DNA of 25,945 nt from Reclinomonas americana ATCC 50394. Lineage: Eukaryota > Jakobida > Jakobea > Jakobida. The notes beneath the pieces were generated by a model. It was not told the DNA's origin, made no database searches, and saw only the letters and a list, made by a program, of their open reading frames with translations. The stretch lies in assembly GCA_048213135.1 (NCBI GenBank), contig PS015060.1:179460-205404 (forward strand), read 5' to 3'. Position numbers and translations under genes: made by a program. Numbering within the stretch: position 1 is the first letter of the stretch; every line of letters starts with the position of its first letter. Positions 1 through 11,131 of the stretch are shown in pieces.

Positions 1-560
1 GAGAGAGAGAGAGAGAGAGAGCCTAAGCGAGACAGCGGGAGAGGGAGAAAGACGAGTTGGAAAGCGGCTTGTGTAAGAGTGCGAGAGAGAGAGAGAAATA
101 GAGAGTAGAGACAGTGAAGAGACAACGCAGCGATGAGTCGGAGCGAGGATTGACGAGCGACTTTGTCAGGCAGAACGTGTGAGTGTTTGACACAAACAGA
201 AGGCGAGAGAGAGGGAGAGAGAGAGAAAGACAGAGAGATAGAGAGGCAGTGAAGAGACAACGATGACTCGGAGCGAGGATTGAAGAGCGACCTTGACAGG
301 CAGAACGCGCAAGTATTGACACACACACAGGAAGAGAGCGAGCGAGCGAGGGAGAGAGAGAGAGCGAGGGTAATGACGAGTTGGAGACAGGCATGTGTGT
401 GAGTGACAGAGAGAGAGAGAGATAGATAGATAGAGAGATAGAGAGACAGTGAAGAGACAAAGATGACTCGGAACAATTGAGGAGCGACCTTGACAGGCAG
501 AACGCGCGAGTGTTGATACACAGAGAGAGAGAGAGAGTGACGGAGAACGAAGAAGAAGCA
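1..560. repeat. Diverged tandem repeat, three copies, separated by (GA)n
   Basis: Three copies of a unit of about 85 bp are visible near 108-198, 245-330 and 445-525. They share GACAGTGAAGAGACAA, GACTCGGAGCGAGGATTG and TTGACAGGCAGAACGCG in the same order, with (GA)n tracts between them. Spacing is about 136 and 200 bp because the (GA)n spacers differ in length. No coding potential is convincing: the open frames on the minus strand are Ser/Leu-rich products of the microsatellite. It may be the end of an intron or intergenic DNA of a gene outside the window. Confidence 0.75.
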
Positions 561-576
561 GCGCAAGGCAGAACAC

Positions 577-581
577 GTGAG

Positions 582-613
<32 letters not shown>

Positions 614-693
614 TGCATGTGAGCATGACACCATTCCACAACTCTGCTCACACGCCGCAATGCCAAAATAATTAATCCGACTCACTCTCTTCT

Positions 694-744
<51 letters not shown>

Positions 745-1090
745 TCTCTCTCTCTCGATGTGTGTGTGTCAGTCTGTCTTTACTCGTTCTGTTGCTTCTC
801 TCTGCAACTCCCTTCCTCTCTTGCCTTTCTCTCTCTCTCCCCCCCTCTCTCTCTCTCTCCTCCTCTCGTCGCGACNNNNNNNNNNNNNNNNNNNNNNNNN
901 NNNNNNNNNNNNNNNNNNNNNNNNNNNNNNNNNNNNNNNNNNNNNNNNNNNNNNNNNNNNNNNNNNNNNNNNNNNNNNNNNNNNNNNNNNNNNNNNNNNN
1001 NNNNNNNNNNNNNNNNNNNNNNNNNCTCTCTCTGTTTCTCTTCTGAACTCTCTGTCGTTCTCTGGTGCTCTCCCTCTCCACCTCTCTCCC
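577..1090. repeat. (CT)n/(CA)n microsatellite block with assembly gap 876-1025
   Basis: Nearly pure CT, with CA and GT runs, surrounds a 150-base run of N. A short unique island (about 614-680) shows no reading frame I can support. With the GA-rich block at 1-560 it forms the same purine-then-pyrimidine arrangement seen in the long introns of this window, so it could be the 3' part of an intron of an upstream gene. Confidence 0.8.
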
Positions 1091-1124
1091 ATGCACACAC
1101 TGATCGTCTCTTTCGTCTCTCACC

Positions 1125-4038
1125 ATGACCAGCCTGTCCTCGTCGTTGATTGCTTCCTTGCGCGCTCTCCCCATCTATCGTGATCTCGTTCTCTCCACGT
1201 GGGTTGAGAACGCCTCGATTACTCATCGCACAGCTCCTTGCTGCATTACGCTCGACACAGTGCCTCTCGTTGACACTCAGCTGTCCGTTCTCTCTCTCTC
1301 CCCCTCTCCCTCTCTTGCATTTCCAGTGAGTGAGCCACATCTTTGACAGCCCTTCCGTCTCTTCTGTTGAGTGAGACTCTCATTCCGCCGCATCACTTCT
1401 CCTTCACCCTCCTTCACCCGCCTTCACCCTCCCTCACTCTCTTTCAGCTCCCTTCTCACTCCTCCCATCTTTATCCACACAGGTCATGCGATGCCAGCTG
1501 AAGCTCGTCGACATGGCCTTTGCCTCCCGCCCCGACCTCAACGAAACCGGCAAGAGTTGCGCACTGCGTCGTCTCCGCCCCTAATGTTACCCCCACCGCT
1601 CACCACGCACCATTATCGCGCAGTCGTGCTGCCGAGCTCGGTGCTCGAGCGATGCCTGTCCATGTCGGTGAGCATGCCGCTAATGTTCCGCATCCGCAGT
1701 CCGGTCTCCGGCGTGGAGACGTTCTCGGGCGGGCCCGAGTTTGGCGGCGAGGAGAACATGGTGTCGGTGCCGTCGTGGATGATGCAGAAGCTCATGTGCG
1801 GCTACTTTGACGATGTGGATATTGAGACGGTGGCGCTCCCGACGGGTGATTCGTTGCGTGACCGCGACGGGGGAAAGAGAGAGAGAGGGAGAAGGGATAG
1901 GGGGAAAGAAAAGGGGAAGAGGAAGGACAAGAGTGTGAAGCGAGAGCAAAGTGCGTGTTTGTGTGACAGATAGGGAGAGCCACTGCGTCGCGGTGGAGGA
2001 AAGGGAGAGAGGGAAGGGATAGGGAGGAGAGAAAGGGGAAGAGGAAGGACAGAGTGCGAAGCGAGAGCAAAGTGCGTTTTTGTGTGATAGAGAGAGTGAG
2101 CCACTGCACCGCGGCGGGGCAGCAGCAGTCAGCACTCACTACATCACACCGTGGTCGTTGTGTACAACTGCAAGAGCCATGCCACTCACCCTGCGTGCCT
2201 CCTCCCAGAATCATTCTTCAAGGCCACTCGAGTGAGTACGCACAAGTGGAAGACATTCGCTCCGTGCTCGAGGCCATTATGCGCGACTTCCCCGTACTGT
2301 CAACCGGCGACACCATCTTTGTGCGCGTCGGCCACGAGCAAGTGCCGATGACGGTGTGCAAGTGCACGTCCGGTGGCCAGCCAGTGCCGGCCATTGCGTG
2401 CTTGAACACGGATCTGCGAGGTGAGGGGGGTGAGATGGAGGGAGAAAAAAGGGTGATGCGCGGATCAACTCAGTGAGTATGCAGTTGATTTCCGCCGCCC
2501 GCTGGACATGCCGCCGACACCGCTGGTCAGCCAGCCAGCAGCCAGTCCGTTTGTGGGACCCGACGGCATGCCCATTGCCGCTGTGCTCACCACGCGGTCG
2601 GGATTCCAGTATTTTTCGCCCATTGAGGAGGTGGAGAAGGAGGAGGAAAGGGAGGGGGAAAGAGAGAGGAGAGCAAGACGAAGGGGAGGTGTTGTGGACT
2701 GTCTCAGCTTCTCTGTTTGCGTGCTGTGTTTTTTCTACTCTGCTTTTCTTTCAGTGGGGCGTCAGCGGCACTCACTATCGTCCGAGGAAGTGTGTGGCTC
2801 TATGACTCAAAGCGGAGGAGGAGAGAGAGAAAAGGGAGAGAGGAGAGCGAGAGGGGGAAGCAGTTGAGGGGGAGAGGGACTGACTGTCTCAGCATCGCCA
2901 CGCTTACTGTAAGCGTGGCGAGTTTCTTTCTGCTCTGCTTTTCGTTCGTTGGGCGTCAGCTGCACTAACTGTCGTCTGAGAAAGTGTGTGGCTCTATGCC
3001 TCAAAGAGGAGGAGACTGAGAGAAAGAGAGAAATGGAGAGAGGAGAGCAAGAGGTTGAGTAGCAAAGGGAATGTCTCAGCATCTCCGTAAGCGTGCTGCG
3101 TTTCTTTCTACTCTGTCGTTCGTTGGGCGTCAGCGGCACTCACTGTCGTCTGAGAAAGTGTGTGGCTATGTCCTCGTTCTCTTGGAAGTGCTTGTCGCCG
3201 TGTCTCCTTCGCTGGGTGCGAGTTGCTTTTGTCTTCTTTGTTTGGTTTGTTTGTTCTCAATATCTGTGGCGCTCCTCCGTCCCTCCCTCTCTCTCTTAAT
3301 GTCTGCAGTTCTTTTTCTCTCACTGTGAGTGTCTATGGCGCCGATTCTCTCATCCAAGGTGTCGTTCACTGTTTCTCGTTCTGTGGGTGTAAGGCTCTGT
3401 CCCTGTTTTTTTCGAAAACGTCCGTGGTTCTGTGTCTCTCGTTGTCACTGTGTTGTTTCTCTCATTATCGGGTGTCGTTCACTGTCTCTCGTTCTGTGGG
3501 TGTGAGTCTCTATCTCTCTCTCTCTCTCTCATTCGAAAGGTCCGTGGTTCTGTGTACCTCGCTCCGTGGGTGTGAGGCTCTGTCCCTGTTGTTTCGAGAA
3601 CATCCGTGGTTCTGTGTGTCTCGCTCCGTTTCTCTCACTACCGGGTGTCGTTCACTGTCTCTCGTTCTGTGGGTGTGAGGCTCTCTTTCTTGTACGAGAA
3701 GTCTATGATTCCGCGTCTCACTGTGAGTGAAAGGCCCCGGTTCTCTCACTTCACGGCATCTCTCTCTCTCTCTCTCTGTGGGCGTGAGTACGGGTTCTGT
3801 GAAGTAGGCTTCTGTCGTACCTCTTCTTCTCCATCCCGCTCCATCTCCCTCACTCCACCGCCGCACAGCTGCTGCTCTCGCGACAAACACCAAGCCAGGA
3901 CCGTGTCGACGGACGCTATGTGGTGCGTTTCCCCCATCGCCACACTTCTCCATCTTCCCCTCTTCTCATTCTGTATCCTCTCGGCAGTCTGTACCTCGAA
4001 CCATCAAGACCGTGGGTCGCAAGCTCGGCGACACATGA
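1125..4038 (+). CDS. UFD1: UFD1-family ubiquitin fusion degradation protein 1 (p97/Cdc48 cofactor)
   Basis: UFD1 pairs with NPL4 to deliver ubiquitinated substrates to the Cdc48/p97 segregase in ER-associated and nuclear protein degradation. Proposed exons are 1125-1202, 1483-1555, 1624-1852, 2209-2420, 2485-2630, 3869-3922 and 3988-4038 (TGA), giving about 280 residues, slightly shorter than animal homologues. Hallmarks seen are GKIVLPSSVLERC (family GGKIIMPPSALDQL), PSWMMQKL near residue 102 (family PHWMMQNL), VLEAIMRDFPVLSTGDTI (family LENALRNFACLTTGD) and VDFRRPLDMPP (family VDFDAPLGY). The exon joins at 1555/1624 and 1852/2209 recreate the family alignment without gaps, and both introns start GTTGCG. 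The first exon (GTTGAG donor, phase 0) gives the expected N-terminal length but is weakly supported; ATG 1486 is the alternative start. The last two exons are inferred from phase and from a basic C-terminus after DGRYV. Confidence 0.88.
2745..3175. repeat. Intronic tandem repeat, unit about 175-193 bp, three copies
   Basis: Three copies of a unit containing GGGCGTCAGCGGCACTCACT and GTCTGAGAAAGTGTGTGGCT start near 2757, 2950 and 3125. Each is followed by a purine-rich segment (GGAGGAGA...GAGAGGAGAGC). The unit lies in the 1.24 kb intron 2631-3868 of UFD1 and forms its purine-rich 5' half. Frames differ between copies, so it is not read as coding. Confidence 0.75.
3355..3790. repeat. Second intronic tandem repeat of UFD1 intron, pyrimidine-rich
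   Basis: Repeated blocks share GTGTCGTTCACTGTCTCTCG, TTCTGTGGGTGTGAG and TCCGTGGTTCTGTGT. At least three diverged copies are interleaved with CT runs. The family differs from the one at 2745-3175, so a single intron holds two private repeat families: purine-rich upstream and pyrimidine-rich downstream. Confidence 0.7.
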
Positions 4039-4106
4039 GAGACCGAGAAAAAGCGCGCAACTGCTCTTTTTCTCGCCCCCGGCACCACCATGCATGCAAC
4101 ACGACA

Positions 4107-4112
4107 AATAAA
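4107..4112 (+). terminator. Candidate poly(A) signal AATAAA for UFD1
   Basis: A canonical AATAAA lies 69 bases after the UFD1 stop codon (4036-4038) and 49 bases before the stop codon of the convergent minus-strand gene. The two 3' ends are therefore very close. Other genes in the window lack an obvious AATAAA, so this could be coincidence. Confidence 0.45.
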
Positions 4113-4160
4113 CAAGTGCACATTTTTTGCATTTTCTCTCTGCTTCCATGCCTCCCTCTT

Positions 4161-5081
4161 CTAGCGCTCTTTTGTGAAGAACATGAAGAGCACGATGACG
4201 GTGGTGAGGAGCCAGAACAACCACTGAATCCGGTTCAAAACGCGGGCGAACCCCGTGTCCACACGCTTTCTCTTCTTGGGTGGTGCATCTTCGAACACCA
4301 TGTGGTCATCTGCACGAAGGGAGAAGTGAGTTCGAGGACTGCAAAGCACGCTGCAGAGGCCTCACAAACCTCCACTGCTTAGTAACCTCTCCAGCGCAGC
4401 CGCATGCCTCGGCATGAGCTCCTTGCATTCGCGAAACCGCACGGCCAGCTGCTCCACCTCGTCGACCTCGAACACGCGCGGAAACTGCACTGCGCGCATC
4501 GTGGAGTGCCACAGGAAGCCGCGCTCCTTGAATTCGCGCATCATGCTGACCCACTGTGCGTGAGGGGAAGGCATGAGATGGGGGAAGAGATGAGATGAGG
4601 GGATGAGAGGGCAAGGGATGGGAGAAGAGAAGAGATGAGGGGAAGGGATGAGGGAGAGGGATGGGAGAGGAGAAGAGATGAGCGGTGAAGGCAAGGGGGA
4701 ATCGAACCTGATCAGCTTGTCGCAAGAGGTCCCGCACAGCAGCACATGTTAACAATTCTGCGCAGGGTGGGAGGAGGGTGAGAAGTTAGAGGGACGAATG
4801 TAGAAGAGAGGGAAGGGGGAGGCAGAGGAAGTGAAGAAGGGGATGGAGAGAGAGAGAGAGAGAGCGACCGAAAGCGAGGCAGATGAAGAGAAAAGGAAGA
4901 AGAGAGGTGGTGCAGAAGAGAGGAACGGTGTAGGAAGAGGAAGCGACGAAGCGGATGGAGAGAGAGAGAGAAAGCGAGGCCGATGAAGAGAAAGGAAGAG
5001 AGGTGGTGCAGGAGAGAGGAACGGTGTAGGCAGAGGAAGCGACGAAGCGGATGGAGAGAGAGAGAGAGAGACAGACAGACA

Positions 5082-5157
<76 letters not shown>

Positions 5158-5274
5158 NNNNNNNNNNNNNNNNNNNNNNNNNNNNNNNNNNNNNNNNNNN
5201 NNNNNNNNNNNNNNNNNNNNNNNNNNNNNNNNNNNNNNNNNNNNNNNNNNNNNNNNNNNNNNNNNNNNNNNNNN

Positions 5275-5370
<96 letters not shown>

Positions 5371-5744
5371 AGTATCTCTCCCTCGCAATGCACACGGACT
5401 GTTGTCTGCAGTGCATGCATTCTCTCTCTCCCTCTCCCTTCCCTCCTTCCCTTCCTCCCTCCCTCCCTCCCTCCCTCTCTCCCTCTCTCTCTCCTCTCAC
5501 CTGGACTCTCCTGCATATGCATATCCACCAGTGTCTCCGCCAACGCCTCACTGTTCTCCGACCTGAGCGCCTGCATCACTGTCTCACGCAATCGCTCCAC
5601 CTCCTTCTCATTGCTGTCAACAGTCGCCTTCTTCTTCTTCTCGTTCTCCTCAACAACAGCAGCTTCGTCTGAAGGTTTAGTGTGGATGACTTCCACGGGT
5701 GGACGGGTCACGGAGGAGGTGCGTACGCGATGACGCGTGGTCAT
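4161..5744 (-). CDS. Tail-anchored membrane protein of unknown family with NLS-like motif
   Basis: Four exons in consistent phase, 5501-5744, 4708-4757, 4370-4553 and 4161-4309 (TAG), give 208 residues. No family was recognised. The N-terminal third is charged and likely helical (NEKEVERLRETVMQALRSE). The middle is helical with aromatic patches (FKERGFLWHSTMRAVQFPRV). The basic cluster PPKKRKRV at residues 169-176 resembles a classical monopartite nuclear localisation signal. A single hydrophobic segment (about 187-204, LFWLLTTVIVLFMFF) is followed by only four residues, TKER, which is tail-anchored topology. Splice donors are GTGAGA, GTTCGA and GTTTGT. Intron 4758-5500 is inflated, with (GT)n, (CT)n and an assembly gap; the other two are 154 and 59 nt. 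The ER, outer mitochondrial or inner nuclear membrane are all possible locations. The exon structure is well supported; function is unknown. Confidence 0.75.
4765..5500. repeat. Microsatellite-filled intron with assembly gap 5158-5274
   Basis: On the plus strand the order is GA-rich (about 4830-5157, including two copies of a roughly 85-bp unit with AAAGCGAGGC and GGAACGGTGTAGG), then 117 N, then a pure (GT)n run of about 90 bases (5279-5369), then CT-rich DNA to 5500. In the sense direction of the minus-strand gene this is purine first, pyrimidine last. Confidence 0.85.
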
Positions 5745-5849
5745 CTTGCGGACGGGGAACGAAAGTGAAATCGATCGTGTCCTGTGCGCGAAGTGGGTTG
5801 GTTTGTTGCTGTTGTGGAGTGTGCATAGTGTAGTGTGCGTATTGTGTTT

Positions 5850-6480
5850 GTGTGATGCTTTGTCTGAGCTGCTGAACTGCGTGCTTCGAGGAAAGGCAGA
5901 AAACTGACTTGTCCTGGCGCACGTAAATGGTTTGCGGTGATCCTGCAGCTATTGTGCAGCACGCGTGTGGTATGCCAGTATGTTCCTATGCGAGAGAAGC
6001 TTGGAGTCGATGTTGAACTGCTGAAACGCGTGCTTCGAGGCAGAAACCTCAAAAAATGCATGATCAGTTGTCCTGCCGCACGAACAAGGTTTGCGGCGAT
6101 CCTGCAGCTGTTGTGCATCTCGCACAAGGTATGCCAGCATGCCCCTGCTCAAGAAAAGCGTGAAGTCGATGTTGAGCTGCTGAATCGCAAGCTTCGAGGC
6201 AGAAAACTGACTTGTCCTGCTGCATTTGCACGTACAAGGGTCGTGAGGGCGATCCAGTGGCTGTTCTGCAGCATGCACAGGGCAGTCAACATGCCGGTAT
6301 GCGAGAGAAGCTTGGAATCGATTGCGAGCTCCTGAAACGCCTGACAAGAGGCAGAAAATCGACTTGCCCGTCTGCGCCTGCAAGGGTTGGGGCGCTCTTG
6401 CGGCTGCTGAGCAATGCGAGCAACAGAATCTTGGAGTTCGTGGTGAGCTCCTGAAGTGAAACAAGATCCGAGAAGGCCTG
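5850..6480. repeat. Diverged tandem repeat of about 158 bp, four copies
   Basis: Four copies are marked by GCTTCGAGGCAGAAA or a close variant near 5881, 6030, 6196 and 6348. Each is preceded by a variant of GTCGATGTTGAGCTGCTGAA and accompanied by CTGCAGC...TTGTGCAGCA. The middle copies are exactly 159 bp (53 codons) apart and stay open on the plus strand, each reading a version of VDVELLKRVLRGR. An indel then shifts the frame and the last copy reads GIDCELLKRLTRGRK. The block lies between the start of the tail-anchored gene (5744) and the stop of the ARM-PH gene (6661), so it may hold the promoter of the former. It is either a satellite or the remains of a coding repeat. Confidence 0.7.
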
Positions 6481-6660
6481 CAGATCGTGGTTACAGTGCA
6501 AAGACAAGTAACTGTACGCGTGCCTCGAAGCACTGCGACGAGTATGTCTCATGACACTCAGTGCTGACACTCGCTCGCAACGTGCATACAAGCCTCAAGG
6601 AACTGAATGACTGCCTGCTCATCCTCTTGCCGTACATACTTTCTCCGCACACTGTCACTT

Positions 6661-9600
6661 TCACTTCCCAACCTCTCCCTCTCCCTCTCCCTCCTCTTCA
6701 TCCCCCTCCTCCGCCTCAAACACCGCCCCACCGCGCACCAAACACCGCAACCACTTGTCGGTTCGCTGCTTGACCTCTGCCTCTGTGCGCCCACTCACCC
6801 CAAACCAGTACACCTCCCGCCCGGTGGAGGCCACCGGTGGTTGCTGTATACACACACACACTCTGCCATTTTAGCAACAAATCGATTACTGCACCCACAA
6901 CACATCACCCGCACCACGGAAAATGTAAACATCGGCGCTCCCTTGTGCTGCTCCGGCGGTCCGCGACGAATCAACGCACCGACCAGCGACAGCAGGCCTT
7001 GCGGCTCCTGCTTGCCGGGTTTGTGGTAGGAGAGCACCGGCGCCGCCGACGTGGGCAGGTACGTGCGCCGCGCAAACACCACGCGCTCCTGCCACGTCTT
7101 GCCAAACATGCCGCCGCGTTTCAACAGCAAGCCACTGTGGATGAGCTCGGGATCGAGAGTGCGATTCACCGGGCGCTGCAGGAGCACCTCCAGCAGCTCG
7201 CGGGCGGCCTCGGCCATTTCGGGCACAAAGTCCGGCTCGTCCATCACCGTCTCCAGAATGGCCTCCAACTCGGGTACCTGCTGGTGCAACTCGGTGCAGT
7301 GCTTGGGTTGCTGTTGCGGTTCATGCTGCGAAAGAGGGGAAGGTGGAGAGATGAGGGAAAGGAGAGGGAAAGGGGGGAAGAAGGGAAAGGGAGAGTAGAG
7401 AGGGAAAGGGGGAGAAGAAAAGGGGAACATGGGAGAGATGGAAGTAAGAGACTGGGAGGGAAGATAGACAGCAGGAATCAGAGAGCAAAAAAGGATATAG
7501 AAGACTGAGAAAGCAACAGAGAAAGAGCAAGAGAGAAAGAAAGGAATGAGAAACAGAGAGACGGAGAGAGAGAGAGAGAGTGGAGAGAAAGAAAGGTGAT
7601 GTGGAAGTGGGCTTTCGCTTGAGGAAATGGTGGCAGTCGCAGCTTTTCTCTCCTCTTTCTCTTTCTCTCTGTGAATTCATTTCGTACATTCTGTGATGGC
7701 AGAGTAAGCGCCTTCCTTGTCTCTCTCTCTCTCTCTCCTTTTCTCAACTGCCTTCCTCTCCCCCTCTCATTCTCTTTCTGTGGACTCACTTTTTCCACGC
7801 TTTGATGGCATCATCGCCTCGTCATCGCGTTCCCTCTATACATTCTCTTCTTCCCACAATGGTTACTCTCTCGCTGGACGTAATCCTCAATCTGTGATAG
7901 CATAGTCGTCGCTGCCCTTCTCTCTCTGCCCCTTTGCAAAGTGTCTCTCTCCCTCTCTCTGCCCTTCTCTGTATGTTCCCTTTCTCGTGCACCCATGCAC
8001 GCATGTTGTAGGCTCCGCCTTCTCTCTCTCCTAGCCTCCATCTGCATCTCTGCGTGCTTTCTCTCCCTTCACACACTCTCTCTCTTTGTCCCTCTCCCTT
8101 CCGCATCCTCTTTCTCTCTCTCTCTCTCTCTCTCCCTCTCCCTCTCCCTTCCCTCCATGACCCTTTGCCCTTTTCGCAACTGTGAGATACTCCTTGATGC
8201 TCCTCATCACGACTGGAATCGCCGCATCGGCGGCCAGCCCATGCGAGAAGCCCTTGGCCAGCGTTTGCAAAGCGCCCATCTCAATCATGCGACTGTCTCG
8301 CGATGATTGAGTGATTGCGCACCGCATTGACCAACTCTCTTCACCAATCTCACTCACCCCGCATGAATCGATCGAGAGGGGTTGGACAGCGCAAAGAGCG
8401 CTTGCGTGGAAATCGCGTCGAGAATCTCCCGTACAGTGCCCGGTGCGTCATCCGGCAACTCGTCCAGCCGCTCCACGAAACCAATGAGCGTCGGGACCAC
8501 GCCCAGGCGGATCATTTCGGCAATTTGCGCGTCGGTGCCGCCCAAGACGTTGGAGGTCAGCCCTAACGGGGTGGAAGTGGGAAGGCGGGTGGTGGAAGGG
8601 TGTCGGAATCAACAGAGAAGGGGTGAAGGGGCGAAGGCGACGAAAAGAAAAGTGGCGGAGGAGGAATAAGTGGCAGAGGCCTCCCTTCGTAACGCATGTT
8701 TCTCTCAAGATAAAGTGGTGGAGGAGGGATGAGTGGCAGAGGCCTCCCATCGTAATGCAAGTTTCTCTCAAGATAAAGTGGAGGAGGAGGAATGAGTGGC
8801 AGAGGCCTCCCTTCGTAACGCATGTTTCTCTCAAGGTAAAGTGGAGGAGGAGGAATGAGTGGCAGAGGCCTCCCTTCGTAACGCATGTTTCTTTCAAGGT
8901 AAAGTGGTACAAGAGAGATGAGTGGTAGAGGCCTGAGAGGTGGTGGAGGGATGAGTGGTAGAGGCCTCCTTTTGTCACGCATGTCTCTCTCAAGATAAAG
9001 TGGTACAAGAGAGATGAGTGGTAGAGGCCTCCCATCGTAACGCAAGTTTCTCTCAAGATAAAGTGGTGGAGGAGGAATGAGTGGCAGAGGCCTCCCTTCG
9101 TAATGCAAGTTTCTCTCAAGATAAAGTGGTGGAGGAGGAATGAGTGGCAGAGGCCTCCCATCGTAACGCACGTCTCTCTCAAGATAAAGTGGTGGAGGAG
9201 GAATGAGCGGCAGAGGCCTCCCATCGTAACGCACGTCTCTCAAGATAAAGTGGTGGAGGAGGGATGAGTGGCAGAGGCCTCCCATCGTAACGCACGTCTC
9301 TCAAGATAAAGTGGTGGAGGAGGGATGAGTGGCAGAGACCTCCCTTCGTCACGCATGTCTCTCTCTCTCACACACACTCTCGACAACAAGGAGACGCAAC
9401 AGGCGGCCTCTCTCCGCAGCTCCCAAAAATCGCTGGAAAGCGCCGCCGGAATGTGATTCAACACGCCCACGTTCATGAGCGCCTGTGCCCATCATAGAAA
9501 GTGAGGTCACGCATCAACTCTTCCTTTGCTTGTCAGGTGTCAAGCCAACGCAACATCCACCACATCGTCGGGTCCGGCGCACAGCGAACCCACCGTGCGA

Positions 9601-10037
9601 ATCAGGTGGCTCAGCAGCTGCACCGGCAGCTCCACACCATCAATGGGCGGCCGCAGCAGGTCGGCCAGCACCTGCGCCGCGCCCTCAATCTTCGTAAAGT
9701 ACGCTGCATGTGCCTCGGCGCAGCGGTAGAGGCCGTTCAGTGCCGTCGTCTCCAGCTCGGCCGACAACTCCACCCGCGGTCGCTGGAGGAAGCGCACAAA
9801 AGCCGGCATCAACGTCTCCACAATGGCCTCGGAGGCCGGCTCGCTCACCAAATTGGCCGCGCACCACAGCGTCGAGTTGAGTACGAGCGGTGACTGCTCG
9901 CCTGGCAGGCGATCGGCGAGGCGTCGGGCCAGTTCGTAGCGCTTGTTGAGGGATTCGCGGAGTTCGGGGGTGTCGGCGGCTGGAGAAGGGAAAAGGGGAG
10001 GGGGGGGGGGGGGGGAGGGAGGAGGAAGGAAGAGAGA

Positions 10038-10075
<38 letters not shown>

Positions 10076-10288
10076 GTAGTAGAGACGACGGACGGGAACG
10101 GGAACGGAACGGGTAACGGTAACGGTACGGTACGGTACGGTACGGTACGGTACCGGACCGTACCGTACCGNNNNNNNNNNNNNNNNNNNNAGGGTAACGG
10201 GTAAGGTAACGGAACGAACGTAACGAACGTAGAACGTAACGTAACGTAACGTACGTAACGGTACGTACGTACGTACGTACCTACGTAC

Positions 10289-10353
<65 letters not shown>

Positions 10354-10964
10354 AGTCTCTCTCTCCATCCCTCCCAGCCCCTCTCTCCCAGCCCCTCTCT
10401 CCCTCCCCCTCTCTCTCTCCCAGTCCCTCTCTCCCAGTCTCTCTGTCTCTCTCTGTCTCTCCCTTTCTCCCCCTCTCCTGTTCCCCCCATCGCACACACG
10501 CACCTTGACATTCTCGTTCGTTCCAGTCGCCACATTGCCGCAAATCCACAGACACTCGTAGCGCAACTCGGGAGCCTCCGAAGCCTCACGGATGAGCTGG
10601 ACGACGCGTGCGAGGAGACCGCGTTTCGCAACGAGGAGGTCAATCGGTGCGCTGAACTCTGTGAATGCGAGAAAAGGAGGATGAGAGGAAAGGAGAGGGA
10701 AAGAGGGAGAAGCAAAGACTGTTTTGAGATCGTTCGTGAAATGCAAGGAAATGCGAGGGAGAAAGCTCCCTCTTGACACAAGGATGCTCAGCTGGCTGTT
10801 CCCTTAGAACGAGAAGAGAGCGAAGAGCTTTGATTCTTCCTGTTTCTCAGCAAGTGTCAACAGAGAAAGAGAAGTCACAAAAGACAGCTTTTCACCAAAA
10901 TCTTCCGACTGTCATCAGTGCGCATGCAAGCACGAGTCTCTCTCTATGGCAGAGGTGTGTGTGA

Positions 10965-11011
<47 letters not shown>

Positions 11012-11099
11012 TTTCTCAGTCACTTCTGGCCTTCTTCCCTTGGTCTCAGTGTCAACTTCTCTCTCGCTATCTCTCTCTCTCTCTCTTTCTCTCTCTCAC

Positions 11100-11131
<32 letters not shown>

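Noticed and set aside
23-1340. Several open frames of 90-190 codons on both strands
   Set aside because: They translate the GA/CT microsatellites into Ser/Leu or Arg/Glu runs, or cross the gap of N; no protein-like composition or splice support.
1550-1623. A GC-AG intron in UFD1 (donor at 1550)
   Set aside because: It would give ETVVLP; the GT donor at 1556 gives GKIVLP, which fits the UFD1 family better and uses a recurrent donor hexamer.
4690-4720. tRNA T-arm-like sequence GTTCGATTCC on the minus strand
   Set aside because: No matching T stem, anticodon arm or acceptor stem around it; it is the start of an intron after exon 4708-4757.
5278-5370. Cys/Val-repeat reading frames in (GT)n
   Set aside because: Translation of a pure dinucleotide run inside an intron.
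8448-9285. Minus-strand frames of 240 and 258 codons
   Set aside because: They follow from the 63-bp repeat length being a multiple of three; two overlapping frames are open at once, and the array lies between two ARM exons that join in phase.
8649-9360. CRISPR-like regular repeats
   Set aside because: Units are contiguous 63-bp direct repeats without unique spacers, in a eukaryotic intron.
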